Shown here piece after piece: positions 12,713-21,256 of a stretch of 26,000 nucleotides of DNA. Every line of letters begins with the position of its first letter. Position 1 is the stretch's first letter. A model generated the notes under the pieces. It did not search any database and was not told the DNA's origin. It saw only the letters and a list, made by a program, of their open reading frames with translations. The translations under genes were made by a program, and so were the position numbers. The stretch lies in assembly GCA_045576235.1 (NCBI GenBank), contig JAZNGA010000035.1, positions 1-26,000 of the forward strand, given 5' to 3'. The stretch is from SIG437 sp045576235. Lineage in GTDB: Bacteria; Bacillota; Clostridia; UBA1381; UBA9506.

Positions 12713-15679
12713 TTACTCTTCAGAAGATGTTTCTTTACTTCCTGAAGGTGTTGTTGTACCCGATGCCTGACTTGCTCCGTTTGAATTGCTGTTAGTGCTT
12801 GATGCAGGAGTAGAAGAAGCAGAGGTGCTTGATGAGTTTCCGCTTGTCTGTGTACTTGCACTTGGTGTACTTGTTTCACTTGAAGTAGGTGCAGAAGTTG
12901 TCGGTGCAGATGGCGTTACGCTTGGTGAAGTGGATGATGCGCTTTCACTTGAGGCATTGCTCTTTGAACTGTCATTTCCACTATTATCGCTACTTTCCGA
13001 TGAAGCATTGTCAACATTGCCTGCTTCTCCATTGCCATCACCATCATTTCCACCTGTTGTAGGTTCACTCGTATTCGGTGTTTCTGTTTTCGGTGTTTCA
13101 GGTGATACAGCAGGCTCATTTGGCTCGGCAGGAGTTGTCGGCTCTGTTGGTGTAGTAGTTTCGTCATCGCTACCACTTTCAGTATCGGGATTAGTTTCTT
13201 CCGCTCCATTCTCGGTAGAGCCTTCGCCATTTTTTTCTGTTTCTGCATTCTCACCGTCCTGCTCGGTATTAGTGTTATCTTCTGTATCCGGTGTGGTTAG
13301 AGTAGTAACCTCAGTGTCAGGTTCCAGAGTTTCAGTTTTACCCTCGTCTTCGCCGTTATCTTCACCGTTGCTATCGTCATTGTCTTCGCTCTCGGTAGTA
13401 TCATCGGGATTAGTTTCGGGGTTGGTTACTTCTGTATTTTCTCCGCCCGGAGTATCCGTTCCACCTTCGGTTTCTGTATTGTCATCGGTATTCGGAGTAT
13501 CTGTTCCACCTTCGGTTTCCTTATCAGTAGTTTCTCCACCTTCAACCCCGTTTTCTTTGTCGGTGTTATCCTTATCCTCAGACTCATCTTTTTTATCTGC
13601 ATCAGGGTTTTCTTCCTTGGATTCTTCATCCTCTTTTTCAACACCCTCTGCGGCAATGGTTATTGCCTCTGCATCACTCAGTAAATCCTTGGATATGGTA
13701 AGTGTGCCTGTTTCAATATCAAATGTGATTCCGTCAGGATTCTTGTCGCTGTCTTCTTCACTTGTGTAAATGACATATTCCACGCCGTCAATTGTAATTA
13801 CAATTGTTTCAGGCAGCTCATAACCTTCACCTGCAGTAAAGGTTATTACGACATCCTCATCCGTTACAATTTCATCATCGGTAAAATCAAAGGTAAGATT
13901 TTTTACCTCAAAGGTAAGAGTAGCTTTTTCTTCATCCTTGTCGGCTTCATTTTCTTCTGTATCAGCTATTGTAATTTCTCGAACACCTTCAAGTAATTCT
14001 GATGAAATTGTAAGCTCTCCGCTTTCTGCATCAAATTCAAAGCCTTCAGGATTATCCTTACCATCTGTGTTTATGATATATTCTGTCTTATCTTCGATAA
14101 CGTCCTCGTCATCTATATCTTCATCACGGATTGTCTTATCAAGAGTAATTACAATCTGCTTTGGAAGCTCCATATCCTCTTTTGCAGAGAGTGTAAGAAC
14201 AAGATCTGCGTTAGTAGGAATTTGTGTTTCTTCAAGATTGATTGTTAATTGTGAAAGATTCAGTTTAACATCTGCTTTTTCATCTTCTGTTTCCTCTTCA
14301 TTATTGTTGGAGGAAGAAGCATTGCCATTTGACGAGCCTCCTGAATTATTATCAGCTTCATCATCGTCATCATCATTTCCGCCGTCACCTGCAGGAGTTT
14401 TCACAGGCTCGTCACTACCTTTTTCGCCGTTTTCTTCTTTTTTATTCGGATTGTCAGCAACAACATTATTGCCTGATGATGTGTCAGCAGAATTATCCTC
14501 TTCTGTTTCATTGTCATCCGTGGTTTCAGTTTTATCTGTTGTTTCTTCTGTTGCTTCTTCTGTTGTATCTTCTGTTGTTTCTTCTGATTCTTCCTCTGTG
14601 GTTTCCTCGGTTGTTTCTTCTTCGGTTTCTTCTTCCTCAGGTTCATCTTCAGGAATTGGGGTTGCTGTGGCTTTAACAGAAACCTTAATACCGTCACTTA
14701 AAAGAGCAGAGGGAACTGTTAAAACTCCTGTTTCAACATTATAATATGGTGCATCATCACTTGCCTCAGCACCTTCGGTAGAAACAACATAATCCTTACC
14801 GTCAATATTAACTACCACTTCACTCGGCATTTCATAGCCTTCTTTTAGTGTAAGTGATATTTTGTAATCTTCTTCGGCAGAAATTTCCGCACCTTCTTGA
14901 ATTTCAAAGCCTTCTAATTCAACCTCGGTTTCAGCTTTTGCTTCAGGACATGGGATAGGAGCTAATCCTAACACATCACCATCAGACAAAAGCATAATTT
15001 CTTCTTCCGCAGTGCGGCGCAGTGACATTAGTGAAACCTGTGATGTCTCATTTTCCGGTTCGCCCCAATAAGATGCAATCGTAAGTGTCGGCGGAGTGGT
15101 TTTTTCCACATATTCGTTCCATTCGGTAGCTGTAACACCTTCTGCATCATAAAAGCCACCGGTATTGTAGGTGAATTTAACTGTATGTTCTTTTTCAAAA
15201 GCAGAGGTTTTGTATAGCTTTGTTTCAGTATCCTTTCCGCTTGCAGTATAGGATAAGGCAACTTTGCAATAACCTTGAGACGCAGTTCCGCTGCCTGTCA
15301 TTACAACCTCATAGCTTTTTTCAGGGGATAAATTCCACACAAGAGGCTCGCCTGCCATTACCTCGCTCGCATCTTCATCTGTTGTTTGCGTGCCCTCGGC
15401 AAGAGAAACCACTTCTGATATTTCAGGTTTTACCAATTTTATAGTAGGATTGCTATTTCCCTCTTTAGGCTGACTAACTTCATATACCTTTACAGAGGTG
15501 CTACGAGTAGCAGATTGTATTGTCTGTGTCGGTGTATTAACAGACGCATTAAACCAAGCCCAAGTCATACTTACAAGGCAAAATACGCATACTAAAATAC
15601 CTGCAATCATCGGTGTCATGAGCCGGATTAACGGGTCGTTATTTTTATTCTGTTTTTCTTTTTTATGTAGTAAACTCAT
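12713..15679 (-). CDS. Large SipW-type acidic surface protein with three beta repeats
   Basis: A 988-aa protein with a transmembrane/signal segment (res 22-41) followed by TWAWFNASVNTPTQTIQSA (39-57). This closely follows the TasA/camelysin processing pattern used by SipW-type signal peptidases. After a secreted domain of about 200 aa come three related beta modules (about 265-340, 480-560 and 575-655). Each has ...LPxxIVITIDG...Y.I..., then ...FD.ETG.LTIS..LL...ITIA. They are separated, and followed to the C-terminus, by very long Glu/Thr/Ser/Asn/Asp-rich low-complexity tracts. No LPXTG or C-terminal membrane anchor is present. The start was moved to MSLLHKK because GGAGG lies 6 nt upstream; the upstream ATG falls inside a hairpin. 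A matrix or adhesive fibre component is likely from the context. Confidence 0.8.
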   Translation of the reverse strand: MSLLHKKEKQNKNNDPLIRLMTPMIAGILVCVFCLVSMTWAWFNASVNTPTQTIQSATRSTSVKVYEVSQPKEGNSNPTIKLVKPEISEVVSLAEGTQTTDEDASEVMAGEPLVWNLSPEKSYEVVMTGSGTASQGYCKVALSYTASGKDTETKLYKTSAFEKEHTVKFTYNTGGFYDAEGVTATEWNEYVEKTTPPTLTIASYWGEPENETSQVSLMSLRRTAEEEIMLLSDGDVLGLAPIPCPEAKAETEVELEGFEIQEGAEISAEEDYKISLTLKEGYEMPSEVVVNIDGKDYVVSTEGAEASDDAPYYNVETGVLTVPSALLSDGIKVSVKATATPIPEDEPEEEETEEETTEETTEEESEETTEDTTEEATEETTDKTETTDDNETEEDNSADTSSGNNVVADNPNKKEENGEKGSDEPVKTPAGDGGNDDDDDEADNNSGGSSNGNASSSNNNEEETEDEKADVKLNLSQLTINLEETQIPTNADLVLTLSAKEDMELPKQIVITLDKTIRDEDIDDEDVIEDKTEYIINTDGKDNPEGFEFDAESGELTISSELLEGVREITIADTEENEADKDEEKATLTFEVKNLTFDFTDDEIVTDEDVVITFTAGEGYELPETIVITIDGVEYVIYTSEEDSDKNPDGITFDIETGTLTISKDLLSDAEAITIAAEGVEKEDEESKEENPDADKKDESEDKDNTDKENGVEGGETTDKETEGGTDTPNTDDNTETEGGTDTPGGENTEVTNPETNPDDTTESEDNDDSNGEDNGEDEGKTETLEPDTEVTTLTTPDTEDNTNTEQDGENAETEKNGEGSTENGAEETNPDTESGSDDETTTPTEPTTPAEPNEPAVSPETPKTETPNTSEPTTGGNDGDGNGEAGNVDNASSESSDNSGNDSSKSNASSESASSTSPSVTPSAPTTSAPTSSETSTPSASTQTSGNSSSTSASSTPASSTNSNSNGASQASGTTTPSGSKETSSEE

Positions 15680-15707
15680 AACATACCTCCGATTGAGTTT
15701 TTTATTA

Positions 15708-15777
15708 CGGCAATCAAAAGGCACAAAACAGTCAGGCTTTATGCCTTTTGATTGCCGCCTATCCCCGAAGGGATAGG
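15708..15777 (-). promoter_or_regulatory. Two leader hairpins before the 988-aa gene
   Basis: CGGCAATCAAAAGGCA (15708-15723) is the exact inverted copy of TGCCTTTTGATTGCCG (15742-15757). Directly beside it CCTATCCC/GGGATAGG (15758-15777) closes a four-base loop. They lie between the TasA/beta-helix gene and the 988-aa gene. No T run follows, so mRNA processing or differential stability is likelier than termination. Confidence 0.6.
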
Positions 15778-15822
15778 ACGGACTTTATTATCCGCTTACA
15801 CGGACAATTTCCCTTGTTCTAG

Positions 15823-17049
15823 TTATTTTGCCTTCCAGAAAGCATTAACGCCTTCTGCGTTCAATGTCCAACCGTCATATGCATAGTGGACAAAAATCTC
15901 GTGGCTTGTTGTAGGAATGTTACTAAATTCACAACCGCTTACATTAACAGTGATATCAACGCCGTCGTTGTTCTGAACAGTGATAGCACCCTCAGAACCG
16001 AAGTCGCCGTTGAATTTACAATTCTCGATGTTGAAGGTTGCTGCAACATCCTGATTGATGTAAATACCCTGAGATCCTACACCGTTGAAGACACAATTGG
16101 AGATGGTGTAAACACCGCCGGGGGTTGTAGAGGAACCGAATACCAAATGACCCCACGCCTTATCGGGCATTCTTTCGATTGTGCAGTTGCTGATTGTCAG
16201 ATTTTTAAACTGAGAAGCACGAACCTGCAGGTTCTTAAATGCAAGTTTCGTATCAGAACCGGAACCGTTGATTGTCAGGGTGTTACCCGCAGGAATATTG
16301 TAAAGATCAACATTAAATTCGCCTGAAAGAAGCTTAATATTAGTCTCACCTGCAGCTATAGCAGCCTGCAAATCTGCATCATTGGATACTACCTTTACAT
16401 TAGGGGACTCAGCATTCTTATCATATTGATTATCTTTGCTGTCATACTCATAAGTCAGCTGGGTTGCAACAACGGTAATGGAAACGCCATCAATGGACAA
16501 GCCCTGATATTCGTTTCCGGCAGTTGTTTTCATTTTACCGTCGAATTGGAATTCGAGCTTATCGTCGTTCATACCCCAAGTCTCACCAGCAGGGACAACC
16601 GCTAAGGTTTGGTTAAGATTGTTAAAAGCGCTCCACTTTAATCTCTGCATACTAGTGCCAGCTTCGTATGAGAAGAACCAGTCGATAACCTCATTGAGCT
16701 TGGCATTTCCGGCAATGCCGGTAAGCTGAACCTGGAATTTTGCTGCCAGATTGCCTTTGTTAACAACACGAAGCTTAGGAAGCTGGTAGTTACAACCGGG
16801 TTCCCAAAGAATGTCGGTTTCGCCATTAGCAGAGATGAAGTTAAGGGTTTTACCCTCTGCATCAACCCATTTAGTACCGTCCCACATTTCGAGAGCGATA
16901 TCAAGTGTACCGGCCTGAATTTTGTTACCGCTTACGGTAGCACTGTCTGTGAACCACGCAAATGTGGTTCCGAGAAGCATTGCAAAGCAAAGCAGGAGTG
17001 ATATGCTGCTACCAAGCAATGCTCTCTTTGTTGTTTTACTATTCGTCAT
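15823..17049 (-). CDS. TasA/camelysin-like matrix protein fused to a beta-helix domain
   Basis: A 408-aa protein. The N-terminus is a SipW-dependent signal sequence ending GTTFAWFTDSATVSGNKIQAG (about res 27-47), followed by the TasA/camelysin-type jelly-roll domain (about 48-205; LWEPG, RVVNKGNLAAKFQV). TasA-family proteins polymerise into extracellular fibres of the biofilm matrix. Residues from about 215 to 408 are different. They are short repeated strands such as FKNLTISNCTIE, YTISNCVFNG, FNIENCKFNG and VNVSGCEFSN, with regularly spaced Asn-Cys/Gly-Cys turns, the pattern of a right-handed parallel beta-helix. The RBS AAGGAGGT is ideal. The gene lies 73 nt downstream of the SipW peptidase gene that probably processes it. 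Confidence 0.85.
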   Translation of the reverse strand: MTNSKTTKRALLGSSISLLLCFAMLLGTTFAWFTDSATVSGNKIQAGTLDIALEMWDGTKWVDAEGKTLNFISANGETDILWEPGCNYQLPKLRVVNKGNLAAKFQVQLTGIAGNAKLNEVIDWFFSYEAGTSMQRLKWSAFNNLNQTLAVVPAGETWGMNDDKLEFQFDGKMKTTAGNEYQGLSIDGVSITVVATQLTYEYDSKDNQYDKNAESPNVKVVSNDADLQAAIAAGETNIKLLSGEFNVDLYNIPAGNTLTINGSGSDTKLAFKNLQVRASQFKNLTISNCTIERMPDKAWGHLVFGSSTTPGGVYTISNCVFNGVGSQGIYINQDVAATFNIENCKFNGDFGSEGAITVQNNDGVDITVNVSGCEFSNIPTTSHEIFVHYAYDGWTLNAEGVNAFWKAK

Positions 17050-17122
17050 TTTTATTACCTCCTTATGTAGTTATTTTGTTAGACGAATATATATAAACAG
17101 CCCTTTGCTGTCTATACCTTAA

Positions 17123-17803
17123 TTATTCGGACTGCTGTCCGTCTTTTGATGCAAGCTGTTCTTTTAATGCCTGCAGTTCTTTCATCATTTCCATTGACTG
17201 TCTGCGTTCTTCTTCGAGCTTTTCGCGTTCTGCCTGGAGTCCTTCCATCTGTTCCTTTTTATATTTTCTAAACACTTTCACCGTATTTAAGCCTTGCATT
17301 AAAATCAAGAGCATAAAGGGAAGGAATATACAGATAAAATATCCCGGAGTTGTTTTCAAGAACGAGAAGAAGGTTCCAATCTTTGGTATATCAAATTTAT
17401 AAAGCCCTTGAAACTGTGTGTATTTTACAGGCAATTCATCATCAACACCTGTTGTTGTACCATATGTAATAAAGCAAGGCTGACCATTCTCATCTGTTAT
17501 AAGAGAACGCACCTTATGGGTAAAGGTCTCGCCGAAGGTATCAGAATCTTCCGAACGATATGAGATGATATCGCCTTCCTTTATGGTGGCAGGTGAAACC
17601 TCTTTAACAAAAACCAAATCGCCTGCTGCAAAGTCTGTTGCCTTCATTGAGTCAGAACGACAGATAAAAGCTTTATAACCAAATAAATCTCTATCGTTTC
17701 GGTCAAAGGTTGTTACAGATACAACCGTAAACACCATCATACATGCTGCAGCTGCTACAAGCAGCCACGTAAATACATTTTTTATTACATTTAAAACTTT
17801 CAT
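17123..17803 (-). CDS. sipW: Signal peptidase I of the SipW (ER-like) type
   Basis: A 226-aa membrane peptidase. It has an N-terminal transmembrane helix (about res 9-30), the catalytic serine in CRSDSM (Ser52), the GDLVFVKEV segment, and a histidine in ETFTHKV (His96). This is the Ser-His dyad of SipW/ER-type enzymes, as opposed to the Ser-Lys dyad of ordinary bacterial type I peptidases. A second transmembrane helix (about 155-172) is followed by a charged coiled coil (about 180-220) that ordinary SipW proteins do not always have. Its likely substrates are the adjacent TasA-like, TasA/beta-helix and 988-aa proteins, all of which have TasA-type leaders. The RBS AAGGAGAG is close to the ATG and only 11 nt separate it from the upstream gene. 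Confidence 0.92.
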   Translation of the reverse strand: MKVLNVIKNVFTWLLVAAAACMMVFTVVSVTTFDRNDRDLFGYKAFICRSDSMKATDFAAGDLVFVKEVSPATIKEGDIISYRSEDSDTFGETFTHKVRSLITDENGQPCFITYGTTTGVDDELPVKYTQFQGLYKFDIPKIGTFFSFLKTTPGYFICIFLPFMLLILMQGLNTVKVFRKYKKEQMEGLQAEREKLEEERRQSMEMMKELQALKEQLASKDGQQSE

Positions 17804-17814
17804 TTGCTCTCTCC

Positions 17815-18375
17815 TTATTCAAACTTCGGATTTTCCGGATCGTTGTTTTTAGTCTGAACTGCAATAGCGGACATATCAAATTCCAAAGTCCCGCCTTTGT
17901 ATTCATTCCCTGCATCTTCAGGGAAATGGAAGCATGCGGTCAAGGTTTGTGTTTCTCCTTTTTCCAGTTCGCTTGCTATGTTTAGCTCATCCGCGTCAAC
18001 AAGGTCACTGATTTTTCCACTTAGTAAAACTATTTCCGGTGAGCCTTTTTTATAAATTTTTATTTCCAGCACATCACCAAGTTTGCCCTCAACCTTTTCA
18101 AAATACAGCTTATAAAAAACCTTCCAGCCGCCATTATTCGTTATGGTGAAATCTTCTTCAATTGTCATTCCGGGTTCAAGCAACCATTTATCTGCAGGGA
18201 TAATGGGCTGACCACCATTTAAGTCAATTTTAATTTCGCCTGTCTGAAAGGTGTTGTTCTCAACTTTTATTATCGTATACGAAATAGCAAAGCTTGTTAT
18301 ACAAAGCCCTAAACAAAGAAGAAGCAGGGTTACAATATTTATTTGAAATTTTTTGTTTTTAATCATATTTCGCAT
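17815..18375 (-). CDS. TasA/camelysin-like secreted protein
   Basis: A 186-aa protein with a hydrophobic leader (about res 13-36), then NNTFQTGEIKIDLNGG and a beta-sandwich-like body with LLEPGMTIEEDFTITNNGGWKV. The latter is the same EPG...NNG pattern as the TasA-like gene downstream. It is probably a minor matrix-fibre subunit processed by the neighbouring SipW. The start is uncertain: this ATG overlaps the previous stop codon as TGATG, suggesting coupling; a GTG one codon earlier and an ATG three codons later are alternatives. It has no wall-anchoring signal. It sits between the FctA-domain gene and sipW, consistent with one assembly locus. Confidence 0.8.
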   Translation of the reverse strand: MRNMIKNKKFQINIVTLLLLCLGLCITSFAISYTIIKVENNTFQTGEIKIDLNGGQPIIPADKWLLEPGMTIEEDFTITNNGGWKVFYKLYFEKVEGKLGDVLEIKIYKKGSPEIVLLSGKISDLVDADELNIASELEKGETQTLTACFHFPEDAGNEYKGGTLEFDMSAIAVQTKNNDPENPKFE

Positions 18376-19340
18376 CACCCTTTCTTTCTGTTAGCAATGA
18401 TATAGAATATAATCAGGAGAACACCAATCGTAAGTGTTGATATAAGAAAATAATTTGGCTGTGTGTTTGCTTTTTTCTCATTGGTCGGGTATTCTACGAT
18501 GTTTTGAGCATCAACAATTTCCTTGTAGTTTGAAAATCTTGGCAAGGTTTCTTTTGGCGTACCGTCTATTTCATAGGAAACCTTAGCAAAATTTTTTCCT
18601 TCCACAACCACATTTATTTTATAAATAGATTTATCATAGGTTGTTTTTTCATCTTTTCCCTCATTTTGCGAGAGATAATATATGTAAGTTCCTTTTTCTT
18701 TCAATGCGATATTGGAAAAGGAAATATACCCATCATCATTATTTACTGTTTCGATTACCGCACCTGACTCATCCTTTAAAGAAAATGAATAATCATTGCC
18801 TCGTGGATACTGTCCGTCAAGCAGTACCTCTGCACTAAACTTGACATTTGCAAGGGTAGGCTTTATTTCTTCCTCTTTTGGATAAGAATTGTTATCCTCT
18901 ATAACCATCAGAAGCTTTAAGCTTGTATCACCGGTTGAATGTATTTCAAAATCCTTTTTACCATTACCTTCAAGATAACCACGATATGCACATTTTATAT
19001 CGCAATTTTTCAGGGAATCGGGGTACTCGTTTTTATCTATTTCGGTCAGATCTTTTGCTGACAGTTTAACTTCGTTTGAAATTTGTTTCTCTGCGTATAG
19101 GTAGAGGTTATATCCGATATTACCTTGAACATCGTTTTTTAACCTAACGGTTGTTTTTCCATTTTTTAAATCAAGGTCTATTGAACCGTCTTCAAAAACC
19201 TCTGCGTTACTCCAAGATAAACTGTATCTTGTATATACTGCCTCAACATCCGCTGATTTGAAGCAAGTTATGAATATAATGCCAAGCACTAATAAAATCA
19301 TAAAAAAGGCGATTATGATGTATTTTATATTCTTATTCAA
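18375..19340 (-). CDS. Membrane-anchored protein with pilin-like FctA (Spy0128) domain
   Basis: A 321-aa protein with a TTG start 7 nt after AAAGGCGG; no ATG is suitably placed. Residues 6-26 form an N-terminal membrane segment. A beta-rich region follows, then a domain (about 165-262) resembling the streptococcal pilin isopeptide-linkage domain FctA/Spy0128 (DYSFSLKDESG, ISFSNIALKEKGTYIYYL, YKINVVVEG). A C-terminal helix (about 297-316) ends in NRKKG. There is no LPXTG motif, so the anchor is the membrane itself. The glutamate that usually follows the Y.Y strand in these domains appears to be replaced by Gln225, so the internal isopeptide bond may be absent. It overlaps the TasA-like gene and lies 22 nt after the SLH gene. 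Confidence 0.7.
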   Translation of the reverse strand: MNKNIKYIIIAFFMILLVLGIIFITCFKSADVEAVYTRYSLSWSNAEVFEDGSIDLDLKNGKTTVRLKNDVQGNIGYNLYLYAEKQISNEVKLSAKDLTEIDKNEYPDSLKNCDIKCAYRGYLEGNGKKDFEIHSTGDTSLKLLMVIEDNNSYPKEEEIKPTLANVKFSAEVLLDGQYPRGNDYSFSLKDESGAVIETVNNDDGYISFSNIALKEKGTYIYYLSQNEGKDEKTTYDKSIYKINVVVEGKNFAKVSYEIDGTPKETLPRFSNYKEIVDAQNIVEYPTNEKKANTQPNYFLISTLTIGVLLIIFYIIANRKKG

Positions 19341-19362
19341 ACTAAAACCGCCTTTCTAATGA

Positions 19363-20586
19363 CTAATCAACCCATTTTGCAAAGTTATTCACAAATCGAA
19401 TGTAATGGGTGTTTGCTGCTTCAAAGATTTCATAGTATGCCCAATATTTATTATCACGAACATCTACAAAATCGATCAGCTTATGTAAATTGTTATCTAT
19501 GTATTCTTTGTCGGGAATACGCTCAAGCATTCTGTTTACTATTGTTACCGCCTCGGCACGGGTTATTGTGTTGTCTGCCTTAAACGTTCCGTCAGGATAG
19601 CCGGCAACATATCCGTTAGCGTATGCTTTCTTAATTGTATCGTATGCCCAATGACTACTATCAAAATCCGTAAAGGCTATATCCTTAGGGCTGATAGTGC
19701 TTCCGCTTCGATTTTCAAAGAATCTTACACAAATTGCCGCAAATTCAGCTCGTGTTATATTCTCACTCGGTCTGAAATTGCCTTCGTAACCAAAGATAAT
19801 ATTTTCATCCTCGCATCGTGATATATATTTAGCGAACCATTCGTTTTCTGCAACATCATTAAAGCTTGTATCCGTTGAAACTAAGTTATCTTCGTTATAA
19901 TCTGCAAAAAGTCTTGCAAAGATTGTTGCTGTTTCTGCTCTTGTAATTGGAGCGTCAGGTTCAAACAAATTATTAGGTCTGCCAATTACATAAGCACGTC
20001 TTAGCATTTTTGTTGTTCCAACACCAGGTTCGGTTGTGCCACCACCTTGGTTGCTGCCGCCTTCATTGCCGCCGCCACCTGAACTTTCGGGCGTGTAATA
20101 CCATTCAAAATCTGCTTTCAGTTCTTGATTTTGATACCTTTTTCCATCACGGTCTGTTTCACTTTTATTGCCCACAGTCGTTTCTAAATACACAGTTAAA
20201 CGATATTTTACGCTCCGCTGGCTTGCCTGCAAGGTATAGGTAAGCTGTCCGAGGTCTTTCATCAAACCATTATATTTTTCAACATCGTCTATTTCGACCT
20301 TTAGCTTTAAAACCTCTGCAAGCTTTGCCGACTCTTCACGCAAATGTACATTGAACGTAATATCAATATTTTTTTTGTGTGATATATTCAACTCATAATC
20401 TTTAAACTCTTTATCACCGGGAAACATATTATTAAGTGTAAATGCCTGAAATTCACTTTTATCAGGATCATTTAAAACGATTGTTTCTCCTGCGGCAAAA
20501 ACCGGCATTGAGCTTACAAGTAAATTCAGTATGAGGATAAAACATATAATAAATGAAGATTTTTTTATGTGTTTTTTTGGGTACAT
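19363..20586 (-). CDS. SLH-anchored protein of the matrix operon
   Basis: A 407-aa exported protein. The signal peptide (res 1-32, ending PVFAAG) is followed by a TasA-operon-like beta domain (about 34-165) with LNNMFPGDKEFKDYEL. A Gly-rich hinge (169-190) leads to three SLH modules, each with an ITRAE motif (at about 214, 277 and 341). SLH triplets bind pyruvylated wall polysaccharide, so this protein could tether the TasA-type matrix to the cell wall. That role is inferred from operon content. The start has GGAG 8 nt upstream and lies 21 nt after the TetR stop codon. The small matrix-like domain resembles the region following the leader in the FctA and TasA-like neighbours. Confidence 0.88.
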   Translation of the reverse strand: MYPKKHIKKSSFIICFILILNLLVSSMPVFAAGETIVLNDPDKSEFQAFTLNNMFPGDKEFKDYELNISHKKNIDITFNVHLREESAKLAEVLKLKVEIDDVEKYNGLMKDLGQLTYTLQASQRSVKYRLTVYLETTVGNKSETDRDGKRYQNQELKADFEWYYTPESSGGGGNEGGSNQGGGTTEPGVGTTKMLRRAYVIGRPNNLFEPDAPITRAETATIFARLFADYNEDNLVSTDTSFNDVAENEWFAKYISRCEDENIIFGYEGNFRPSENITRAEFAAICVRFFENRSGSTISPKDIAFTDFDSSHWAYDTIKKAYANGYVAGYPDGTFKADNTITRAEAVTIVNRMLERIPDKEYIDNNLHKLIDFVDVRDNKYWAYYEIFEAANTHYIRFVNNFAKWVD

Positions 20587-20607
20587 CCGTCTGACTCCAT
20601 TTCATTT

Positions 20608-21168
20608 TTAAGTAGCATCTATATTTCGCATTACTCTGTTGTAGAGATTTTCAAGTAACATCTGTGTTTTTTCTCTATCGTCCCAAAGTGCATAGTCAAT
20701 TACATATGCAATAATGGAATATATAAATGTTTCTGCCTGTTCGTGTGAACAGCTAAATATAGACATAAGTTTTTCTGCATATCTATCATACCACAACCTG
20801 AAATCCATTGCCTTACCACGCATACGATCACCAAATACAGGACTTGTTGTAATTTGAATTGCAAGCCGAAGCTCATATTTATACTTTTCAACCTCATTTA
20901 AAAGAGTGTCAAAATATTTACGAATATCAGTAGTATGGGCGAACGTAAAATCCAATAGTGCGCCAACGACTTTTGAAATGCCATATTTTCCGGCACTTAT
21001 CCAAATATCGTCCTTGCTTTTAAACCAATGATAAAGACTGCTCTGGGCAAGTTTTGTTTCTTTGCAAAGTTCGCCGACAGAAGCATTTGCTAATCCCATT
21101 TTCAGTAAGTATTGCCAAGTAGTTTCGATAATCTCTTTTTTTCTGTCGGACATATTCAAACTGTCCAT
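20608..21168 (-). CDS. TetR/AcrR-family regulator heading the matrix operon
   Basis: A 186-aa TetR-type protein. An N-terminal helix-turn-helix (DRKKEIIETTWQYLLKMGLANASVGELCKET, then KLAQSSLYHWFKSKDDIW) is followed by an all-helical ligand/dimerisation domain. The ATG at MDSLNM was chosen because GAAAGGG lies 9 nt upstream; an in-frame TTG three codons earlier abuts the RBS and is less likely. It is the first gene of a nine-gene minus-strand run of surface proteins. A 14-bp palindrome 48 bp upstream could be its operator. The only strong promoter found further upstream is inside invertible segment 1, so its expression may be phase-variable. Confidence 0.9.
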   Translation of the reverse strand: MDSLNMSDRKKEIIETTWQYLLKMGLANASVGELCKETKLAQSSLYHWFKSKDDIWISAGKYGISKVVGALLDFTFAHTTDIRKYFDTLLNEVEKYKYELRLAIQITTSPVFGDRMRGKAMDFRLWYDRYAEKLMSIFSCSHEQAETFIYSIIAYVIDYALWDDREKTQMLLENLYNRVMRNIDAT

Positions 21169-21215
21169 TTTATTCAACCCTTTCCTTGTTTACTTACCGC
21201 CACATTCTTTATAGA

Positions 21216-21229
21216 GTAATGGTCATTAC
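21216..21229. promoter_or_regulatory. Palindromic operator candidate for the TetR regulator
   Basis: GTAATG and CATTAC form a perfect palindrome around GT. It lies between the invertible segment and the TetR start, where a bound TetR dimer would block leftward transcription of the operon. Confidence 0.5.
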
Positions 21230-21256
21230 AAGCAGTGGCAAAAAAATTTACCTGCG

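Noticed and set aside
12786..14744. Long plus-strand open frames rich in Ser, Val and Leu
   Set aside because: They are antisense shadows of the acidic low-complexity tracts in the 988-aa protein and lack ribosome sites.
15680..15724. Upstream start for the 988-aa protein (MPFDCRN...)
   Set aside because: That ATG lies in the 16-bp hairpin with no RBS, while GGAGG precedes the ATG at 15679.
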